Source: Rhodococcus yunnanensis NBRC 103083
GTDB lineage: Bacteria; Actinomycetota; Actinomycetes; Mycobacteriales; Mycobacteriaceae
Assembly: GCF_001895005.1 (NCBI RefSeq)
Contig: NZ_BCXH01000016.1
Span: 62,001 to 126,000 of the forward strand
Length of the DNA: 64,000 nt
Reading direction: 5' to 3'
The translations under genes were made by a program, and so were the position numbers. Shown here piece by piece: positions 60,630-64,000 of this stretch (the stretch's first letter is position 1; every line of letters starts with the position of its first letter). Under the pieces are notes generated by a model, which searched no databases, was not told the origin of the DNA, and was given only the letters and a program-made list of their open reading frames with translations.

Positions 60630-61316
60630 ATGATTTCGATCCGTAAAGTAATGGCCGCCACCGCAATTGGCGCACTGACGCTCGTCCCTCTCGCCGCATG
60701 CTCCAGTGACGACTCGTCGTCCAGCAGCAGCACCACATCCGCAGCAGCAGCGGAGACGACGGAAGCGACACCGGAGCCCGCAGCCGAGGTCGATGACCTC
60801 AGCAACGGCGTCAGCACCGCAGTCGCCCTCGATCCCGGATTCACGGGCGCTCTGACGACCCTGGGCCTCACACCGGGAACCATCGGAACAGCCACTCTCG
60901 CAGACGGTTCCGTCACCTTCCCGATCACCGGCGGCAACGTCAAGTACTGGGAGCCCGGCACTGTCGATCCCTACGTCCAGGGCGAGATCGAGCACGACGG
61001 CAGCGGACTGTCGCTCACCGCAGGCGACACCGTCGTCGAGCTCACCGACTTCGACATCGACCCCGGCACCTCGCTCCTGACCGGCACCGTCACGGTCAAC
61101 GGCGCAGTCGCAGCCGAAGACGCAGTCATCTTCGACCTCGACGGCCGTACCCTGAACCCGCTGGCCACCGGCCCGAACAACACGGCCATCCTGCAGGGCA
61201 CCCAGGTCAAGATATCCGAGACCGCCGCGGGCCTGCTGAACGACACGTTCAAGACCGACGCCGTCACCCCCGGCCTGCTCGTGGGCGTCGCAACCATCAC
61301 CGTCGCAACTGCGTAA
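60630..61316 (+). CDS. Secreted lipoprotein of unknown function
   Basis: A 228-residue lipoprotein (lipobox LAAC, Cys24) with a Ser/Thr/Ala/Glu-rich spacer (about 25-55) and a beta-rich domain (about 60-228). LDPGFTGALTTLGLTPGTIGT and repeated strands such as GEIEHDGSGLSLTAGDTVVEL, then VEVTDFDID-like segments, suggest a beta-barrel or jelly-roll domain. No enzyme motif is seen. It is the first gene of a four-gene operon with a molybdoenzyme; the stop (TAA) is directly followed by the next ATG. It may be a substrate or partner of that enzyme in the envelope. Confidence 0.82.
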   Translation: MISIRKVMAATAIGALTLVPLAACSSDDSSSSSSTTSAAAAETTEATPEPAAEVDDLSNGVSTAVALDPGFTGALTTLGLTPGTIGTATLADGSVTFPITGGNVKYWEPGTVDPYVQGEIEHDGSGLSLTAGDTVVELTDFDIDPGTSLLTGTVTVNGAVAAEDAVIFDLDGRTLNPLATGPNNTAILQGTQVKISETAAGLLNDTFKTDAVTPGLLVGVATITVATA

Positions 61317-62579
61317 ATGAATACCGACTCCGTGGGCCCGCGGTCACCGCAGACGGTGACCTCGGGCCCACGGTTTCGTAGTCCGCTGCGGGGTCCATGG
61401 TTGACCTCGATCTTCGGCGCAGTACTTCTCGTCGGTCTCCCGATCGTCATCGTGACCGGACTGCTGTCCTACATCGCGTACGGCCCGCAGTTCGGTCAGG
61501 CCATCCCCGGTGACGTCGGGTGGCTTCGCCTACCGCAGTTCGACTGGCCGACAGATCCCGCGTGGCTCTACCGCCTGACCCAGGGTCTGCACGTCGGCCT
61601 CGGTCTCGTCCTCGTTCCCATCGTGGCGGCGAAACTGTGGTCGGTCATTCCCAAGCTCTTCGCTCGGCCGCCGGTACGGTCGATCGCCCAAGCACTGGAA
61701 CGACTTTCGCTCATCGCCCTCGTCGGCGGCATCCTGTTCGAGATCGTCACCGGGGTACTGAACATCCAGTACGACTACATCTTCGGCTTCAGCTTCTACA
61801 CCGCGCACTACTGGGGCGCCTGGATCTTCATCGCAGGCTTCGTCACCCACGCAGTTCTGAAGACTCCATTGATGATTCGGACACTACGTGGCCGCTCGCT
61901 GATGCAGGTACTGCAGGACGGCCAGGAGAAGGGCGACTCGGATCTCATCGCCGAGAACCCGTCCGAGCAGACGATCAGCCGACGCGGAGCCCTCGCCCTC
62001 GTCGGCGGAGGTGCCCTGTTCGTCGCCGTCCTCACCGCAGGCCAGACGACCGGTGGATTCCTCAGGAACGCAGCAATTCTGCTCCCCCGCGGACGCTCCT
62101 ACGGCGACGGTCCCAACGACTTCCAGATCAACCGCACGGCATCCGCCGCACAGATCACCGAGGACAAGACCAGCGCAGACTGGACCCTCGAACTGACGGG
62201 CGGATCGGAACCGCTGACGTTCACCCGCGAGGCGTTGGAACGCATGGAACAGCACACCGCGGATCTCCCCATCGCATGCGTCGAAGGGTGGTCGACGGTG
62301 CAGACATGGACCGGCGTGCGACTGCGCGATCTGGCCACGGCAGCAGGCGTCGGGAATCTCGAATCGGCGCAGGTCACCTCGCTGGAGGAAAACGGACCGT
62401 TCCGGCAGGCGACGCTGCAGTCGAACCAGGTTCTGCACCCGGATTCGCTGCTGGCTCTGCGAGTGAACGGGGCAGACCTGTCCCCTGACCACGGCTACCC
62501 CGCCCGCATCATCGTCCCCGCCATGCCTGGGGTGCACAACACCAAATGGGTCAAGACGATCGAGTTCAGGAGCGCGTGA
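61317..62579 (+). CDS. Membrane-anchored molybdopterin-dependent oxidoreductase
   Basis: A 420-residue protein. The N-terminal part (about 25-195) has four hydrophobic helices with His residues (GLHVGLGLVLV, TAHYWGAWIFIAGFVTHAVL), resembling a cytochrome-b-type membrane domain. A hydrophobic segment after SRRGALALVGGGALF leads to the catalytic domain (about 255-420) of the sulfite-oxidase type, with the Mo-ligand Cys in LPIACVEGWSTVQTW. It probably oxidises or reduces a small substrate at the outer face, passing electrons via haem; the substrate is unknown. It is in an operon with a lipoprotein, a small membrane protein and a methyltransferase. Confidence 0.88.
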   Translation: MNTDSVGPRSPQTVTSGPRFRSPLRGPWLTSIFGAVLLVGLPIVIVTGLLSYIAYGPQFGQAIPGDVGWLRLPQFDWPTDPAWLYRLTQGLHVGLGLVLVPIVAAKLWSVIPKLFARPPVRSIAQALERLSLIALVGGILFEIVTGVLNIQYDYIFGFSFYTAHYWGAWIFIAGFVTHAVLKTPLMIRTLRGRSLMQVLQDGQEKGDSDLIAENPSEQTISRRGALALVGGGALFVAVLTAGQTTGGFLRNAAILLPRGRSYGDGPNDFQINRTASAAQITEDKTSADWTLELTGGSEPLTFTREALERMEQHTADLPIACVEGWSTVQTWTGVRLRDLATAAGVGNLESAQVTSLEENGPFRQATLQSNQVLHPDSLLALRVNGADLSPDHGYPARIIVPAMPGVHNTKWVKTIEFRSA

Positions 62580-63073
62580 TGAAGACCTTCGCTCGCTTCT
62601 ACGGTGCGCACCCCCTGCACCTGCTCGCGATGGGTTTCGCCTTCGCGCTCATGGGATATGTGGTGTACGTGGCCGGCATACAGACCTTCTGGAACCGAGA
62701 CGTATGGTGGCAATCCATCGCAGTCTGGTTCGCCGGCGCCGTCGTCGTCCACGATCTCGTGCTCTTCCCGCTGTACTCGCTCGCCGATCGATCGCTCTCC
62801 GCAGGCCTGAACGCCGTACGCGGCAGAGCACCGAACATTCGCCTGCGTATCTCGCCATTGAACTACGTCCGGATTCCACTGATGGGAACGGCACTGACAT
62901 TCGCTCTGTTCTTCCCCGGCATCATCGAACAGGGATCCGACACCTTCACCACGGCAACAGGACTGACGCAGGAACCGTATCTGGGCCGGTGGCTCGTATT
63001 GACCGCATGCCTGTTCGGCGCCAGCGCAGTCGTCTACGCAGTTCGCCTCGCATCCTCCAGGAGACCCTCATGA
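62579..63073 (+). CDS. Small integral membrane protein
   Basis: A 164-residue protein with about four transmembrane helices (HLLAMGFAFALMGYVVYVAG, IAVWFAGAVVVHDLVLFPLY, RIPLMGTALTFALFF and a C-terminal helix). It belongs to no family I can name. Its ATG overlaps the stop of the molybdoenzyme gene (TGATG) and its stop overlaps the methyltransferase start (ATGA), so all three are coupled. It may be a membrane partner of the molybdoenzyme. Confidence 0.82.
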   Translation: MKTFARFYGAHPLHLLAMGFAFALMGYVVYVAGIQTFWNRDVWWQSIAVWFAGAVVVHDLVLFPLYSLADRSLSAGLNAVRGRAPNIRLRISPLNYVRIPLMGTALTFALFFPGIIEQGSDTFTTATGLTQEPYLGRWLVLTACLFGASAVVYAVRLASSRRPS

Positions 63074-63732
63074 CAGTCACAGCCGACGAGCTGTTTCGCC
63101 GGGCCTCCTCCGGCCTTCCCTGTTGGATGGGAAACCCCGACGGCACTCGCGAACCGCTGCCGATCGCCCGCTGGATGGGCGGCGACGCGTCGAGCATGGA
63201 AGACCGTGCCGCCGACCGTACGATGATCGGCCAGTGCACCGGCCCCACACTCGACCTCGGCTGCGGCCCCGGCCGTCTCACCGAAGGGCTTGCCCGACGC
63301 GGAATCTCGGCGCTCGGCGTCGACACCTCGCGTGAGGCGGTCGACCTGACCGTCGGCCGCGGCGGACGCGCGGTACTGCGTGATCTGTTCGAGCCGCTTC
63401 CCCGTGCCGGTGAATGGTCGTGTGTCCTGCTCGCCGACGGCAACATCGGCATCGGCGGCGATCCGGTGCGGCTGCTGCGTAGAGCAGCAGACCTGATTCG
63501 ACCCGACGGTGCCGTCATCGCCGAGGTCGACGCGCCGGGCGCCGCACGGTTCCAGAAGCGCACGGTTCGCTGGGAGACCGACACCATGGTCGGTGACTGG
63601 TTCGCGTGGGCAAGTGTCAGCACCGCCGCGATCGCCGATCTGGCCCGGACCGCAGGTCTGACCGTCGTCGACATCGCACCGATGCACGGTCGGTATTTCG
63701 CTCGGATGTGCCCCGCCCCCGTGGGTGGGTAG
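63070..63732 (+). CDS. Class I SAM-dependent methyltransferase
   Basis: A 220-residue methyltransferase. The SAM motif is PTLDLGCGPGRLTEGLARRG at about 59-78, followed by GVDTSREAVDL and CVLLADGNIGIGGDP. The RPDGAVIAEVDAPG segment is typical post-motif III. The target is unknown. It is the last gene of the molybdoenzyme operon with an ATGA overlap. A frame open back to 62704 is a shadow of the membrane protein gene. Confidence 0.88.
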   Translation: MTVTADELFRRASSGLPCWMGNPDGTREPLPIARWMGGDASSMEDRAADRTMIGQCTGPTLDLGCGPGRLTEGLARRGISALGVDTSREAVDLTVGRGGRAVLRDLFEPLPRAGEWSCVLLADGNIGIGGDPVRLLRRAADLIRPDGAVIAEVDAPGAARFQKRTVRWETDTMVGDWFAWASVSTAAIADLARTAGLTVVDIAPMHGRYFARMCPAPVGG

Positions 63733-63759
63733 TTGCGCCGGGCAGCAGCTGTGCACTCG

Positions 63760-64000
63760 CTACCAGTTCGTGAACAACACGTGATTGATCGCCAGCGCTC
63801 CTGCCACCTGCAGTGCGAGCCAGAACTTGTGCGTACGCTGCGGCAGAACCGCGGGTGCGAGCAGCATCCACATCGCGAACGGCAACCAGATGCGTTCGGT
63901 CTCCGCCTTGCTCAGCTGGCTCAGGTCGGCCATCACGACGGCGGCGAGCCCGGCGATCACGAGCAGGTTGATCGGCTGCAGCCGTGTGGCGATGCGCGGG
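63760..64000 (-). CDS. Polytopic membrane protein, C-terminal part (5' end outside window)
   Basis: About 79 residues of the C-terminus are visible, entering at 64000 and ending with TAG at 63760-63762. The sequence has hydrophobic segments separated by LSKAETERIWLPFAMWML, a motif I associate with membrane glycosyltransferases or mannosyltransferase-like GT-C proteins of actinobacteria. It ends with ALAINHVLFTNW. The fragment cannot define the family with certainty. It is convergent with the methyltransferase gene. Confidence 0.65.
   Translation of the reverse strand, partial: PRIATRLQPINLLVIAGLAAVVMADLSQLSKAETERIWLPFAMWMLLAPAVLPQRTHKFWLALQVAGALAINHVLFTNW

Overview
The window is high-GC actinobacterial DNA with dense coding, frequent GTG starts and many ATGA/GTGA gene overlaps. 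It carries Lsr2, a fused HadA/HadB dehydratase (mycolic-acid FAS-II), LIP-family lipoprotein lipases and an Rv1355c/Rv1354c-like gene pair. Together these point to a mycolate-producing Mycobacteriales member, most likely Rhodococcus (including Rhodococcoides); the genus is an inference. No integrase, transposase, phage gene or CRISPR array was seen.

Layout. 1-3.8 kb: the end of a YtrA-type GntR regulator with its operator, an esterase and DHA2-type efflux pump opposed to a TetR regulator, and lsr2. 3.8-11.3 kb: signalling genes (membrane GGDEF cyclase, GAF-ANTAR, STAS-ATPase, a CheR-PAS protein divergent from a stand-alone CheB) and a methyltransferase. 11.3-13 kb: two proteins of unknown function, one DUF6745-like. 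13.1-32.8 kb: a large exopolysaccharide locus. Its minus-strand operon encodes a tyrosine-autokinase-like protein, a Wzz-like protein, three lipoprotein lipases, an acyltransferase and an SGNH esterase. Its plus strand carries a Wzy-like polymerase, two PslG-like glycoside hydrolases, three glycosyltransferases, Gmd and a Gmd paralogue, an acetyltransferase and a Wzx flippase; eight of these genes form one tight operon.

33.7-38 kb: a five-gene operon with two SipW-like signal peptidases and three SipW-type (TasA/camelysin-like) secreted proteins, preceded by an untranslated leader with two competing hairpins. One peptidase appears fused to a substrate-like and Pro/Thr-rich extracellular region. 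Beside the polysaccharide locus this resembles a complete biofilm-matrix island (polymer, trimming enzymes, protein fibres), and it is the most interesting part of the window. 38-46 kb: fused HadAB, three divergent Hsp70/actin-fold proteins (two with a membrane segment and Thr/Pro-rich tail), a methyltransferase, a small ANTAR protein, a CYTH-CHAD protein and dcd.

46.7-53.5 kb: a GNAT-like protein, an Rv1355c-like ThiF/nitroreductase protein, two tandem GAF-GGDEF-EAL c-di-GMP enzymes and tRNA-Gly(CCC). 53.7-64 kb: a secreted lipase, a PucR regulator opposite an aldehyde dehydrogenase/GMC oxidoreductase pair, SseA, a lipoprotein/molybdoenzyme/membrane protein/methyltransferase operon, and the end of a membrane protein. 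A recurring oddity is short tandem duplications (15-27 bp) at gene ends, several of them spanning stop codons.
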